A DNA stretch of 64,000 bases from an uncultured Collinsella sp. (GCA_900541685.1 UQKM01000010.1:12543-76542); one strand, 5' to 3'. Positions 16,635 to 25,474 are shown, counted from the stretch's first letter. Program-made: numbers and translations. Notes: generated by a model not told the origin, from the letters alone.

Positions 16635-16781
16635 GGTTATGAAAGAACCTTTCACCGGAGAATTGCGCCTTGTCTCTTCTCACGCGGACGGTAGGTTGGT
16701 ATCTTTCAGTTGTGGAAAAGCGCGCAAGGACGCGCGTGTAGGGGAGCGCCTGCGGGCGCAAAACTTTAAAAGGAGGGACAC

Positions 16782-18791
16782 ATGGCTAAGTTTGACATCA
16801 TCGCCGCCACCGGTTGCCCGACCGGCATTGCGCACACCTTCATGGCTAAGGAGGCGCTGGAGAAGGCAGCTGCCGAGCGCGGTCTGACCATTAAGGTCGA
16901 GACCCATGGCCAGGTCGGTGTCGAGAACGAGCTCACCAAGAGCGAGATCACCGGTGCCAAGGCCGTCGTCGTCGCAGCCGATAAGGATGTCCAGGCTGAG
17001 CGTTTCGCCGGTAAGCCCATGGTTTCCGTTGGTGTTTCCAAGGCCCTGTCCGTTGAGGCCGCCGGTAAGCTGATTGACCGCGCACTCGCCGCTAAGGGCG
17101 ACAGCACGGTTGCAGCCGCTGCCGATGTCGAGGACGAAGTCGAGGAGAAGGAGTCCATCGGCCACGTCATCTATAAGCACCTCATGAACGGCGTCAGCCA
17201 CATGCTGGTCTTCGTCGTTGCTGGTGGTGTTCTGACCGCCGTTTCGTTCCTGTGGGGCATTACGTCCTTCGATTCGACGGCGTCTGACTACAACAGCTTT
17301 GCTGCGATGCTCAAGATCATCGGCGGTATCGCTATGAACCTCATGGTTCCGGTGCTTTCCGCCTACATCGCCGAATCCATCGGCAAGCGCCCGGCGCTCG
17401 TTCCCGGCTTTGTTGCCGGTATGATCGCCATCCAGGGCCTGCCTGTTAACGCCGAGACCGGCATGATCGACGCCGGTGGCGCCGGCGTGGGCTTCGGCTT
17501 CCTGGGCGGCATCGTGGGCGGCTTCCTCGCCGGTTATGTCATCCTGCTGCTCGAGAAGGTCTTTGCCGGCCTGCCCAAGAACCTGGACGGCCTCAAGGCA
17601 ATCTTTTTGTACCCGCTGTTCTCGACGGCTATTGTCGGCCTGGTCATGCTTGGCATTTCCGGCCCCATGGCTGCCATCAACACCGCTATGATGGACTTCC
17701 TCAAGGGCCTGTCCGCCTCTGGCGCCGTTGTCTTGGGTCTTGCCATCGGCTGCATGTGCGCCTTTGACATGGGTGGCCCGGTCAACAAGGCTGCTTACGT
17801 TACCGGTACCGCTATGCTCACCGAGGCCCTGGCCGCCGGTGTTGGCACCGACACCTACAACTTCGGTACCAACTTCATGGCTGCCGTCTCCGCCGCTTGC
17901 ATCGTTCCGCCGCTGATCACCACCTTCGCCGTCGTCGTCGGCAAGAAGTACTTCAGCCAGGAGGATCACGACGCCGGTGTCGTCAACCTCATCCTTGGTT
18001 GCACCCACATCACCGAGGGCGCCATTCCGTTCATGACCAAGAACATCTGGCCCGTCATGCCCATCATGATGCTCGGTTCCTCTATCGCTTCGATCCTGAC
18101 CATTATGTTCAACGTTCACGATCCGGCGCCTCACGGTGGCTTCCTGGTCCTGCCCGTTGTCGAGAACGGTCCGCTTTGGGTCCTCGCGATCCTCATCGGC
18201 GCTGTTGTCGGTGGCATCCTGTTCGTGGCCTTCAAGAAGTACGACTTCGAGAAGAATCAGAAGGCCGCTCCTGCTGCTCCCTCTAAGTCGGTCGAGGCTC
18301 CCAAGCCCGCTGCCGTCGAGGCCCCCAAGGCCGAGGCTGCCGACTTCGTGAAGGTCGAGAATGTCTTTGTCGCCGAGGACTTCGCTTCTCGTGACGAGGC
18401 TCTGAGCTTCGTTTCCAACCAGGCCGTCAAGGCCGGTATCGCCAGCGACGCCGACGCCGTGATGAACGCCTTCTTGGCCCGCGAGGCCGAGGGCACCACG
18501 GGCATGATGGAGGGCTTCGCCATCCCGCATGCCAAGTCCGACGCCATTACCGAGGCTGCCGTCATCGTCGTCAAGGACGAGTCCGGCGTGACCGGTTGGG
18601 ACACCATGGACGGCGCTCCCGTCAACGTGGCTATCGCCCTGCTCATCCCCGGTGCCCAGGCTGGCACTACGCACCTCAAGATCCTGTCCAAGGTCGCCGA
18701 GGCGCTCATGGACGAGGACTTCCGTGCCACCGTCAAGGGTTCCACCGACGCCGCCGAGATCGTCAAGACGATCAACGCCCGCCTGGTCTAA
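16782..18791 (+). CDS. fruA: PTS fructose transporter, enzyme IIBCA in one chain
   Basis: Imports fructose and phosphorylates it to fructose-1-phosphate during transport. The 669 residues are arranged B-C-A. EIIB (1-105) has the phospho-Cys12 in ATGCPTGIAHTFMA. The membrane EIIC domain runs from about 125 to 485 with many hydrophobic helices and GCTHITEGAIPF. An Ala/Pro/Lys linker (about 490-525) leads to EIIA, with phospho-His583 in GFAIPHAKSD. AAAGGAGGG lies 4-5 bases before the ATG. It is monocistronic with a strong terminator. The HPr, EI and two FruK genes downstream complete the pathway. Substrate assignment rests on family and context. Confidence 0.94.
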   Translation: MAKFDIIAATGCPTGIAHTFMAKEALEKAAAERGLTIKVETHGQVGVENELTKSEITGAKAVVVAADKDVQAERFAGKPMVSVGVSKALSVEAAGKLIDRALAAKGDSTVAAAADVEDEVEEKESIGHVIYKHLMNGVSHMLVFVVAGGVLTAVSFLWGITSFDSTASDYNSFAAMLKIIGGIAMNLMVPVLSAYIAESIGKRPALVPGFVAGMIAIQGLPVNAETGMIDAGGAGVGFGFLGGIVGGFLAGYVILLLEKVFAGLPKNLDGLKAIFLYPLFSTAIVGLVMLGISGPMAAINTAMMDFLKGLSASGAVVLGLAIGCMCAFDMGGPVNKAAYVTGTAMLTEALAAGVGTDTYNFGTNFMAAVSAACIVPPLITTFAVVVGKKYFSQEDHDAGVVNLILGCTHITEGAIPFMTKNIWPVMPIMMLGSSIASILTIMFNVHDPAPHGGFLVLPVVENGPLWVLAILIGAVVGGILFVAFKKYDFEKNQKAAPAAPSKSVEAPKPAAVEAPKAEAADFVKVENVFVAEDFASRDEALSFVSNQAVKAGIASDADAVMNAFLAREAEGTTGMMEGFAIPHAKSDAITEAAVIVVKDESGVTGWDTMDGAPVNVAIALLIPGAQAGTTHLKILSKVAEALMDEDFRATVKGSTDAAEIVKTINARLV

Positions 18792-18827
18792 TTCCGCAGT
18801 ACGCGAATAACATCGCTCCCTGTAACA

Positions 18828-18862
18828 AAGGCGGAGACCCTCTCCAGGGCCTCCGCCTTTTT
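18828..18862 (+). terminator. rho-independent terminator after fruA
   Basis: AAAGGCGGAG and CTCCGCCTTT pair, with inner CCCT/AGGG pairing, and are followed by a T-rich tail. Confidence 0.85.
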
Positions 18863-18866
18863 CATG

Positions 18867-18956
18867 CCCCTTCTTCTAACTTGCGGTGAAATAAGGACTG
18901 TTTAAACGTTTCAACCCCAAATCAGTCCATATTTCACCGCAAGTTAGAAGAAGGGG
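18867..18956. repeat. long inverted repeat, TTGCGGTGAAATA type (copy 1)
   Basis: Two 34-base arms (18867-18900 and 18923-18956) match at 33 positions around a 22-base loop. The arms contain CTTGCGGTGAAATA and its complement TATTTCACCGCAAG. A shorter relative lies at 50435-50503. It follows the fruA terminator and precedes the nested hairpin element, in a 548-base stretch without a gene (18792-19339). Confidence 0.85.
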
Positions 18957-19051
18957 ATAGCGCTGCCTGTCTATCGGATCGTCCGGGCGGACAAATATTA
19001 AGCCAGAATTCCTTTCAGCCGACATTGCTCTGGACCGACCGAGTTTCCGCA

Positions 19052-19202
19052 GCTTGCTCGCCCCGGACCCCGCGCGCGGGGGCCATGAGATTTATCGCGA
19101 GTTCCGCACGAGCCGAAGAGCACTTAATGTGCTCTTCGTGCGAGCAGGACTGTAGAGCAGGAAATCTCATGGGTCCGCGCGCGGGGTCCGGGGCGAGCGA
19201 GC
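19052..19202. repeat. nested hairpin element, copy 1 (before ptsH)
   Basis: The outer arms at 19052-19093 and 19162-19202 pair over about 42 bases with few mismatches (inner ends CATGAGATTT/AAATCTCATG). They enclose a conserved core whose apical hairpin is AGAGCACTTAATGTGCTCT, flanked by CGCGAGTTCCGCACGAGCCG and CGTGCGAGCAGGACTGT. The core matches those at 29056-29162 and 57560-57681, while the outer arms are unrelated to theirs. It lies 137 bases upstream of ptsH. No protein is encoded. Confidence 0.85.
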
Positions 19203-19339
19203 GGACAGAACAGACATCCGTCCAACAATTCGTGCGAAACACAATGAAAAACCGTTTGATGTGAGTTAATATAAACAACGTCGTGAATCTGACTCCTGCC
19301 ACATGCATGACAGGGGTTAAACACAAAAAGGAGTCAATT

Positions 19340-19603
19340 ATGGTTTCTGAGAAGGCTACCCTCGTTAATCCTCAGGGTCTGCACATGCGTCCGGCTGGTC
19401 TGTTCGCCTCCACCATGGGCAAGTATGCCTGTGACGTGACGGTCGTCACCCCCGAGAAGGAGGTCAACGGCAAGTCCCCGATGGCCCTCATGGCTGCTGG
19501 TATCCCCTGCGGTACCGAGGTCGAGGTCAAGTGCGACGGCGCTGACGAGGCCGAGGCTCTGGCTGCTGCCATCGAGCTCATCAAGAGCGGTCTTGGCGAG
19601 TAG
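19340..19603 (+). CDS. ptsH: phosphocarrier protein HPr
   Basis: Small PTS carrier (87 residues) that accepts phosphate from enzyme I on His15 (GLHMRPAG) and passes it to the sugar-specific EIIA domains. Ser46 is present in NGKSPMALM, the site used by HPr kinase in low-GC Gram-positives; no such kinase is in the window. The ATG at 19340 follows AAAAAGGAG by 7 bases. A longer frame from 19283 has no ribosome site. It is separated from ptsI by a terminator-like hairpin, so the two may be transcribed at different levels. Confidence 0.97.
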   Translation: MVSEKATLVNPQGLHMRPAGLFASTMGKYACDVTVVTPEKEVNGKSPMALMAAGIPCGTEVEVKCDGADEAEALAAAIELIKSGLGE

Positions 19604-19648
19604 AACTCAAACGGGTCGCATGTTGAACAACTAAGTTCATATTTGGGG

Positions 19649-19686
19649 GCGCAGTGACCTGTTGTAAGGTAGCTGCGCTCTTTTGT
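19649..19686 (+). terminator. terminator between ptsH and ptsI
   Basis: GCGCAGTGACCT and AGGTAGCTGCGC pair over 12 bases with a two-base internal mismatch around GTTGTA, followed by TCTTTTGT. It may end ptsH transcripts or only reduce read-through into ptsI. Confidence 0.7.
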
Positions 19687-19730
19687 CATGGATATGGCAA
19701 AACGCTTTATCACATGACACGGAGAGAGGA

Positions 19731-21440
19731 ATGGGAATGTATCAGGGAGTCAACGCTTCCGAGGGCATCGGTATCGGCACCGTCATGGTCGCCGTCGATC
19801 CCGACTTGACGTTTGAGCCGCACGAGGTTGCTGATTCGGCAGCAGAGAAGGAGCGCTATCAGTCCGCTCTTTCGGTCTTCTGCGAGAAGACCCAGGCTCA
19901 GGCCGACCACATGAAGGAGACGGTGGGCGAGGCCGAGGCCGAGATCATGAGCGGACACATTGTCCTGGCTCAGGACCCGGGCATGACTGACGCCATCAAC
20001 GCCGCCATTGACGGTGGCACCTGCGCTGAGCAGGCGCTCATGGACACCTCGACCATGTTCGAGAACATGTTCCTGTCCATGGACGACGAGATGTTCCGTC
20101 TGCGCGCGGCCGACATCGCCGACATCCGCACCGGTATTCTGGCCGAGCTGCTGGGCAAGGAGGTCGTCGACCTCTCCGTCCTGCCCGAGAACACCGTCGT
20201 TGTCGTGCACGACCTTACGCCGTCCATGACCGCCACGATCGATAAGGCCCACGTTGCCGGTATCGTCACCGAGACCGGTGGCCGCACGTCGCACTCCGCG
20301 ATCATCGCGCGTGCCCTCGAGATCCCGGCTGTCCTTTCGGTTTCCAACAGCTGCACCGCGCTGCGCAACGGTATGACCGTTGTCGTCGACGGTGGCAAGG
20401 GTATCGTTGAGGCCGATCCCGACGAGGAGACGCTCGCTGCCTACACCGCCAAGGCCGAGGCCTTCGCTGCCGAGAAGGCAGCCCTCGAGGCCTTCCGTGG
20501 CAAGCCGTCCGTGACTGCCGACGGCATCAAGAAGATCATCGCTTGCAACATCGGCAACCCCGATGACGTGCCCAACGCGCTCGATCACGACGCCGAGGCT
20601 ATCGGTCTGTTCCGCTCCGAGTTCCTGTTCATGGACTCTGCTGAGCTTCCTTCCGAGGAGGAGCAGTTCAACGCCTACCGCAAGGTCGCCAGTGCGCTTA
20701 ATGGCGCTCCGGTCATCATCCGCACGCTCGATGTGGGTGGCGACAAGGAAATTCCGTACCTGCACATGGTCAAGGAAGAGAACCCCTTCATGGGCTTCCG
20801 CGCCGTGCGTTACTGCCTGGCCAACCCCGACCAGTACAAGGTCCAGCTCCGCGCCCTGCTGCGCGCCAGCGCCTTTGGTGACGTCAAGATCATGATCCCG
20901 CTCGTCACCTGCGTCGAGGAGGTCTTGGCCGTCAAGGAGCTCGTCGAGCAGTGCAAGGCCGAGCTGACCGAAGAGGGTCGCAAGTTCAACGAGAACATCG
21001 AGGTCGGCATTATGGTCGAGACGCCCGCCGCTTCGCTGCTCGCAGACCGTCTGGCCGAGGTCGCCGACTTCTTCTCTATCGGCACCAACGACCTGATCGG
21101 CTACACCATGTGCGCCGACCGTGGCAACGACACCATCTCCAACCTGTACCAGGTGTACTATCCTGCCGTGCTCCGCTCGCTCAAGAACATCATCGAGAGC
21201 GGCGTGAAGGCCGGCATCATGGTCGGTATGTGCGGCGAGGCCGCTGCCGATCCGCTGCTCGAGCCGCTGCTGATCAGCTGGGGCCTGGAGGAGTTCTCGA
21301 TGAGCGCTCCGTCCATCCTGCGCGCCCGCAAGACCATCAGCCAGTGGACCAAGGCCGAGTGCGATGAGCTCGCCGAGAAGGCGCTCGCCTGCAACACCGC
21401 CGCCGAGGTCAAGGCACTGCTCGAGTCCGCAGCTCGCTAA
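19731..21440 (+). CDS. ptsI: phosphoenolpyruvate--protein phosphotransferase (PTS enzyme I)
   Basis: First enzyme of the PTS: takes phosphate from PEP on His188 (GGRTSHSAIIARALEIPAV) and gives it to HPr. The 569 residues have the family layout: HPr-binding helical domain within 1-145, the swivelling His domain, then the PEP-binding TIM barrel with GLFRSEFLFMD, IRTLDVGGDKEIPY, GIMVETPAA, FFSIGTNDL and the Cys-containing MCGEAAADP. ATG 19731 follows GGAGAGAGGA; ATG 19737 is an alternative that would shorten it by two residues. Fructose uptake by the nearby EII depends on this gene and ptsH. Confidence 0.97.
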   Translation: MGMYQGVNASEGIGIGTVMVAVDPDLTFEPHEVADSAAEKERYQSALSVFCEKTQAQADHMKETVGEAEAEIMSGHIVLAQDPGMTDAINAAIDGGTCAEQALMDTSTMFENMFLSMDDEMFRLRAADIADIRTGILAELLGKEVVDLSVLPENTVVVVHDLTPSMTATIDKAHVAGIVTETGGRTSHSAIIARALEIPAVLSVSNSCTALRNGMTVVVDGGKGIVEADPDEETLAAYTAKAEAFAAEKAALEAFRGKPSVTADGIKKIIACNIGNPDDVPNALDHDAEAIGLFRSEFLFMDSAELPSEEEQFNAYRKVASALNGAPVIIRTLDVGGDKEIPYLHMVKEENPFMGFRAVRYCLANPDQYKVQLRALLRASAFGDVKIMIPLVTCVEEVLAVKELVEQCKAELTEEGRKFNENIEVGIMVETPAASLLADRLAEVADFFSIGTNDLIGYTMCADRGNDTISNLYQVYYPAVLRSLKNIIESGVKAGIMVGMCGEAAADPLLEPLLISWGLEEFSMSAPSILRARKTISQWTKAECDELAEKALACNTAAEVKALLESAAR

Positions 21441-21457
21441 TTTGGTATCAGAGGTAA

Positions 21458-21487
21458 CCGCGTGGTTGGAATGGGCCTGCCACGCGG
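21458..21487. other. hairpin in the ptsI-fruK gap
   Basis: CCGCGTGG (21458-21465) and CCACGCGG (21480-21487) form a perfect 8-base stem without a T-run. Lying between two co-oriented genes, it could be a processing or mRNA-stability element rather than a terminator. Confidence 0.5.
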
Positions 21488-21514
21488 CCCTCACATATAC
21501 AGGGGGTACTGTAA

Positions 21515-22447
21515 ATGTTCTACACGCTAACCGCTAACCCGGCTGTCGACATGACGGTTTCGAGCTCTCCGCTCGAGCCCGACGAGAACGTCCGCACCGG
21601 CTCGGCCAGCTACACGGCTAACGGCAAGGGCCTCGACGTGTCCTTCGCCTTTAAGAAGATGGGCGTCGACACCGTCGCGCTCGGCTTCTTCGCTGGCTTT
21701 ACGGGCAAGTTCATCGTCGAGGAGGTCATGAACCTGGGTTGCCTCTGCCGCCCGGTCTGGACCGACGGTATCACGCGCATTAACACCTACGTCAACGATG
21801 GCCAGCACGAGTACGGCATCCTGAACCCTGGCGCTCCTATTACGCCGCAGCACCAGGAGGAGCTCTACAACATCCTGGACACCGCGGGCGATCTTGAGTG
21901 CCTGATCGTCTCCGGCTCCGTGCCTCCCAAAGCTACGCCCGACTTCCTGGCTCAGGTCATGGAGCACGCTCAGGCTCGTGGCGCCGACGTCGTCCTGGAC
22001 CTTTCCTCCGACAAGCTCAAGGAGCTCGCTCACAAGAAGCCGCTGCTCATCAAGCCGAACCATCACGAGATGAAGGCTATCTTCGGCGTGCCGGTTGACA
22101 CTGACGACGAGGTCCGCGTTGCCATGAAGCTGGCTCACGACGCTGGCGTTCAGAACGTGCTGCTTACCCGTGGTAGCCGCGGCGACGCTTACTTCTCCAA
22201 CGGCGAGGACATCTGGTACGCCAAGCGTGAGTTCAACATCAAGCTGGTTTCTTCCGTCTGCGCCGGCGACTGCACCCTCGCTGCGTTCCTGCACAAGTGG
22301 TACAGGGATCGCGACAACGTCGAGGAGGCCATGAAGCTCGCTATGGCCACCGGCGCCAACGTCGCCGAGTCCGTCGGCATCGGCGACTTCGGTCACGTCG
22401 ATGAGTATAGCAAGCGCGTTGCTGTCCGCAAGCTCGATCGTCAGTAA
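21515..22447 (+). CDS. fruK: 1-phosphofructokinase family protein, paralogue 1
   Basis: PfkB-family sugar kinase (310 residues), expected to convert fructose-1-phosphate to fructose-1,6-bisphosphate. YTLTANPAVDMTV at the start and NGKGLDVSFAFKKMGVDT form the substrate side; FAGFTGKFI and TDGITRINTYV are typical of the FruK branch. The C-terminal anion-hole motif, normally GAGDS, reads CAGDC; the catalytic Asp is kept. A ribosome site is weak (GGGGGTAC). It sits 74 bases behind ptsI and is followed by its own terminator and then a close paralogue. The shared Gly-to-Cys change in both copies suggests a subfamily feature. A tagatose-6-phosphate kinase role is possible. Confidence 0.85.
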   Translation: MFYTLTANPAVDMTVSSSPLEPDENVRTGSASYTANGKGLDVSFAFKKMGVDTVALGFFAGFTGKFIVEEVMNLGCLCRPVWTDGITRINTYVNDGQHEYGILNPGAPITPQHQEELYNILDTAGDLECLIVSGSVPPKATPDFLAQVMEHAQARGADVVLDLSSDKLKELAHKKPLLIKPNHHEMKAIFGVPVDTDDEVRVAMKLAHDAGVQNVLLTRGSRGDAYFSNGEDIWYAKREFNIKLVSSVCAGDCTLAAFLHKWYRDRDNVEEAMKLAMATGANVAESVGIGDFGHVDEYSKRVAVRKLDRQ

Positions 22448-22475
22448 TCGAAACGCGACATATTCGTGCGCATGT

Positions 22476-22507
22476 GGCGCCCCGGTTTCGGCTGGGGCGC
22501 CTTTTTG
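22476..22507 (+). terminator. rho-independent terminator after fruK paralogue 1
   Basis: GGCGCCCC/GGGGCGCC perfect stem around GGTTTCGGCT, followed by TTTTTG. Confidence 0.9.
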
Positions 22508-22635
22508 TTCCGCCACGGGGGAGAGGTGTCCCGCCGTACTTCATCGCTTCCACACCGTTCACCGAGTTGTCCTAGCCTTTTACCGATGCGTGGAATACAC
22601 TTTCATTAACACGTTGCTTCGTGAAAGGAATATTC

Positions 22636-23568
22636 ATGATTTATACGCTCACTGCAAATCCCGCTATTGACTACAACATCGCCTGCGACGGTCTTTCCGC
22701 CAACACCGTCACCCGCACGCGTGACGCGGTCTATACGCCCAACGGCAAGGGCCTCAACGTCTCGTTCACCCTTGATCACTACGGTGTCGACACGACGATC
22801 TTGGGCTTTTTCGCCGGTTTCTCGGGCGAGTTTATCGTTAAGGGCGCCGAGGCCTTGGGCGTGCCCGTCAAGCCCGTGTGGACCGACGGCATCACGCGCG
22901 TCAATGTGTTCCTCAACGCCGGCCCTGACACCGAGTACAACATGGTCAACGCCGGTGCCGCCATCAACGAGGCCAACGAGCAGGAGATGTTTGAGCTCAT
23001 CGATTCGCTCGATGACATGACCTGCCTGGTCATCAGCGGCTCGCTGCCTCCCAACACTTCCGAGGGCTTCCTGGCCGAGGTCCTGCGCCGCGTCAAGGCC
23101 AAGGGGGCCGAGTTCGTCCTCGACATCTCGAGCCATCAGCTGGCAGACCTCATTGCCATGGAGCCGCTGCTGATCAAGCCCAATGACGACGAGCTGCTCG
23201 ACATCTTTGGCATCAAGGTGAGCGGTGGCGACGACGAGTCCGTCAAGGGCGCCATGGCCGAGCTGCACGCCAAGGGCGCCAAGAACGTGCTGCTGACCCT
23301 CGGTGGCGACGGCGCGTACTTCTCCAACGGCGAGCATATCTGGTTTGCCAATCGCACCTTCGACGTCAAGCTGCTGTCGACGGTGTGCGCCGGCGATTCC
23401 TCGCTCGCTGCCTTCCTGTCCGTGTGGCACGACGCCCCCGAGCGCGTCGAGGATGCCCTGCGCCTCTCGATGGCCACCGGCGCCAACGTGGTCGAGTGCC
23501 CGGGTCTGGGCGATTTTGCCAAGGTCGATGAGTATCAGAAGGGTATTGCAATCCGTCAGGTTTGCTAG
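22636..23568 (+). CDS. fruK: 1-phosphofructokinase family protein, paralogue 2
   Basis: Second PfkB-family kinase, also 310 residues and collinear with the one at 21515, so the pair probably arose by tandem duplication. It keeps YTLTANPAIDYNI, NGKGLNVSFTLDHYGVDT, FAGFSGEFI, SGSLPPN and LLIKPNDDEL. The anion-hole motif is CAGDSSLAAF, closer to the classical GAGDS than the first copy. ATG 22636 follows GAAAGGA by 6 bases; a GTG at 22621 would add five residues but overlaps that ribosome site. It has its own terminator and probably its own promoter in the 188-base gap, so the copies can be regulated separately. Confidence 0.88.
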   Translation: MIYTLTANPAIDYNIACDGLSANTVTRTRDAVYTPNGKGLNVSFTLDHYGVDTTILGFFAGFSGEFIVKGAEALGVPVKPVWTDGITRVNVFLNAGPDTEYNMVNAGAAINEANEQEMFELIDSLDDMTCLVISGSLPPNTSEGFLAEVLRRVKAKGAEFVLDISSHQLADLIAMEPLLIKPNDDELLDIFGIKVSGGDDESVKGAMAELHAKGAKNVLLTLGGDGAYFSNGEHIWFANRTFDVKLLSTVCAGDSSLAAFLSVWHDAPERVEDALRLSMATGANVVECPGLGDFAKVDEYQKGIAIRQVC

Positions 23569-23602
23569 TTCCGGCACCTTGCCTGAATAGTTCAATTATT
23601 TC

Positions 23603-23638
23603 GCATCCGTCTTAGACCAGGACGGATGCGTTTTTGTT
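23603..23638 (+). terminator. rho-independent terminator after fruK paralogue 2
   Basis: CGCATCCGTC/GACGGATGCG perfect 10-base stem followed by TTTTTGTTT. Confidence 0.92.
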
Positions 23639-23732
23639 TATCGGACTTGCGTGTGCAGTGGAGGCTGTTTCTTGCTAGACTTCTTGCAGACGCAATCGAT
23701 AGCCAATTTGATAGTCGCAGGAGGCCATAGGC

Positions 23733-25127
23733 ATGTGCAATGTTTCGCTCAACGGTACGCAGCCGACCGATGCCTCTATCCGTGTCCTGCGTGCGCTTGA
23801 GGCAGCAGGTCTTGAGGCTTGGTACGTGGGCGGTTGGGTACGTGATGCCCTGATGGGATGCCCCAGCCACGATGTTGACATGTGCTGCAGCGGCCTGTGG
23901 CAGGAGTCCAAAGAGGCGCTCGAAGCGGCTGATATTGCCGTGGTTGAGTCGGGCATAAAATTTGGCGGCATCACGGCTATTTGCGATGATGAGCGCATTG
24001 AGGTCACCACCTACCGCCTAGACGGCTTTTACACCGACGGCCGCCATCCCCAGAGTGTGGAGCGTGCAGCGTCGCTTGAGGACGATCTGGCGCGTCGTGA
24101 CTTTACCGTTAACGCTATGGCCTGGCATCCCGAGCGTGGTCTTGTCGACCGCTACGATGGTCAGGGCGACCTGAAGCGCAAGCTCATCCGCGCCGTTGGA
24201 GATCCCAGGCGTCGTTTTAACGAGGACGCGCTTCGCATGCTGCGCGCGGTGCGTTTTGCCTGCCGTCTGGATTTTATGATCGAGCCTAAGACTAAACAGG
24301 CGCTTGCCGAGTGCGCGCCGCTGCTCGATGCTGTGGCGCGCGAGCGCGTGGGCATTGAGCTCGAGGATATCCTTTCGACCGGCCATGGGGGGGACGCGAT
24401 GCTGCGCTACCCCGAGCTTGTTTGCGCCGCCGTGCCCGAGCTCGCGTCCGCTCGCGGGTTTGATCAACGCAGCGTCTATCATGCGTTTAACGTCTACGAG
24501 CATATCGCTCGCGTGCTGACGGTGGCAGGGGAGCTGGCGCTGTGCGACGGCGTCGTGCCCTCGTCGAGCCTTATGTGGGCGGCGTTTTTGCACGACGTTT
24601 CCAAACCCGAGTGCTTTACGGTCGATCACGACGGCAGCGGCCACTTCTACGGTCATCCCGAGCTCGGCGCCAAGAAGGCGCGTGTCATCATGGATCGCCT
24701 GGCGCTCTCACACGATTTTGTGCGCGATGTGTGCCTGCTGATCAAATACCATGACAAGCCGCTGCGCCCCGAGCGCTCCTGCCTGCTCAATATGATGCGC
24801 GCGCTTTCGGGCGAGGGTGTCGATACGCCGCGTCTGATGGACGAGCTCATGGACCTTAAGCGTGCCGATACGCTCGGTAAGGCCCCGTCGTGCTTCTATT
24901 ACGTTGAGACGATTGAGGAGATGCGCGCGATGGCGCACGAGCTGCTGAAGGCAGGGGAGCCCTATACGCTCAAGATGCTCGCCATCAACGGCGGCGACCT
25001 GATCCGTGCCGGAGTCAAGCCCGGGCCGGAACTGGGTCAGCTTCTCAACTCCGCCCTCGACGCCGTGATCGAAGACAACATTCCCAACGAGCGCGAAGCT
25101 CTTTTGGTCCATCTCAACTTGAATTAG
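23733..25127 (+). CDS. cca: CCA tRNA nucleotidyltransferase with HD domain
   Basis: Adds or repairs the 3' CCA of tRNAs without a nucleic acid template. Of 464 residues, the nucleotidyltransferase head has YVGGWVRDALMG and the catalytic Asp pair in HDVDMCC, then RRDFTVNAMAW and the nucleotide-reading DPRRRFNEDALRMLRAVRF. A C-terminal HD-type domain (about 235-370) shows HAFNVYEH and FLHDVSKPE, as in class II enzymes with phosphohydrolase activity. AGGAGG lies upstream of the ATG. It is immediately upstream of two tRNA genes, both of which already encode CCA. A weak GCCGA/TCGGC hairpin at about 25160-25176 may end the transcript. Confidence 0.95.
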   Translation: MCNVSLNGTQPTDASIRVLRALEAAGLEAWYVGGWVRDALMGCPSHDVDMCCSGLWQESKEALEAADIAVVESGIKFGGITAICDDERIEVTTYRLDGFYTDGRHPQSVERAASLEDDLARRDFTVNAMAWHPERGLVDRYDGQGDLKRKLIRAVGDPRRRFNEDALRMLRAVRFACRLDFMIEPKTKQALAECAPLLDAVARERVGIELEDILSTGHGGDAMLRYPELVCAAVPELASARGFDQRSVYHAFNVYEHIARVLTVAGELALCDGVVPSSSLMWAAFLHDVSKPECFTVDHDGSGHFYGHPELGAKKARVIMDRLALSHDFVRDVCLLIKYHDKPLRPERSCLLNMMRALSGEGVDTPRLMDELMDLKRADTLGKAPSCFYYVETIEEMRAMAHELLKAGEPYTLKMLAINGGDLIRAGVKPGPELGQLLNSALDAVIEDNIPNEREALLVHLNLN

Positions 25128-25191
25128 CTACCCAGTTTACCTGCGTGTTCCATAACCTGCCGACAATTTTTCGGCAATTTGGAATTTCTTC

Positions 25192-25220
25192 TTGCGCTGA
25201 CGTTTTTTGTCCCGTAATAT
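25192..25220 (+). promoter_or_regulatory. probable promoter of the tRNA-Glu pair
   Basis: TTGCGC at 25192-25197 and TAATAT at 25215-25220 are 17 bases apart and sit 35 bases upstream of the first tRNA. Confidence 0.5.
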
Positions 25221-25254
25221 ATTTCCTCGCAGCACAGCAGTGCAGATGTTATGT

Positions 25255-25331
25255 GGCCCGTTCGTCTAGCGGTTTAGGACGCCGCCCTCTCAAGGCGGAG
25301 ATCACCAGTTCGAATCTGGTACGGGCTACCA
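25255..25331 (+). tRNA. tRNA-Glu (anticodon CTC), copy 1
   Basis: The acceptor stem GGCCCGT/ACGGGCT has a G-T first pair. The anticodon stem CCGCC/GGCGG encloses loop CTCTCAA, giving anticodon CTC. The T-loop is TTCGAAT, and CCA is encoded at 25329-25331. The 77-base sequence is identical to the next copy. GltX, which charges it, is encoded at 59412. Confidence 0.97.
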
Positions 25332-25353
25332 CTTCTTTTCTGCTGAGGCCTAT

Positions 25354-25430
25354 GGCCCGTTCGTCTAGCGGTTTAGGACGCCGCCCTCTCAAGGCGGAGA
25401 TCACCAGTTCGAATCTGGTACGGGCTACCA
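25354..25430 (+). tRNA. tRNA-Glu (anticodon CTC), copy 2
   Basis: Identical to copy 1 over all 77 bases, including the encoded CCA, after a 22-base spacer. Both copies precede one shared terminator. Confidence 0.97.
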
Positions 25431-25440
25431 CGCATCTGAT

Positions 25441-25474
25441 ACCCGGTCTTTCCACGGAAGGCCGGGTTTTTTAT
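25441..25474 (+). terminator. terminator of the tRNA-Glu pair
   Basis: ACCCGG/CCGGGT outer stem with CTTTCC/GGAAGG inside, followed by a T-run. Confidence 0.9.

Noticed and set aside
16680..21494. Very long minus-strand open frames opposite fruA and ptsI (664 and 594 residues)
   Set aside because: Asp/Gly/His-rich translations without domains, antisense to strongly conserved PTS genes; no ribosome sites.
25255..25430. Direct 77-base repeat as part of a CRISPR array
   Set aside because: The two units fold as perfect tRNA-Glu genes with encoded CCA; the spacer is only 22 bases and there are just two units.
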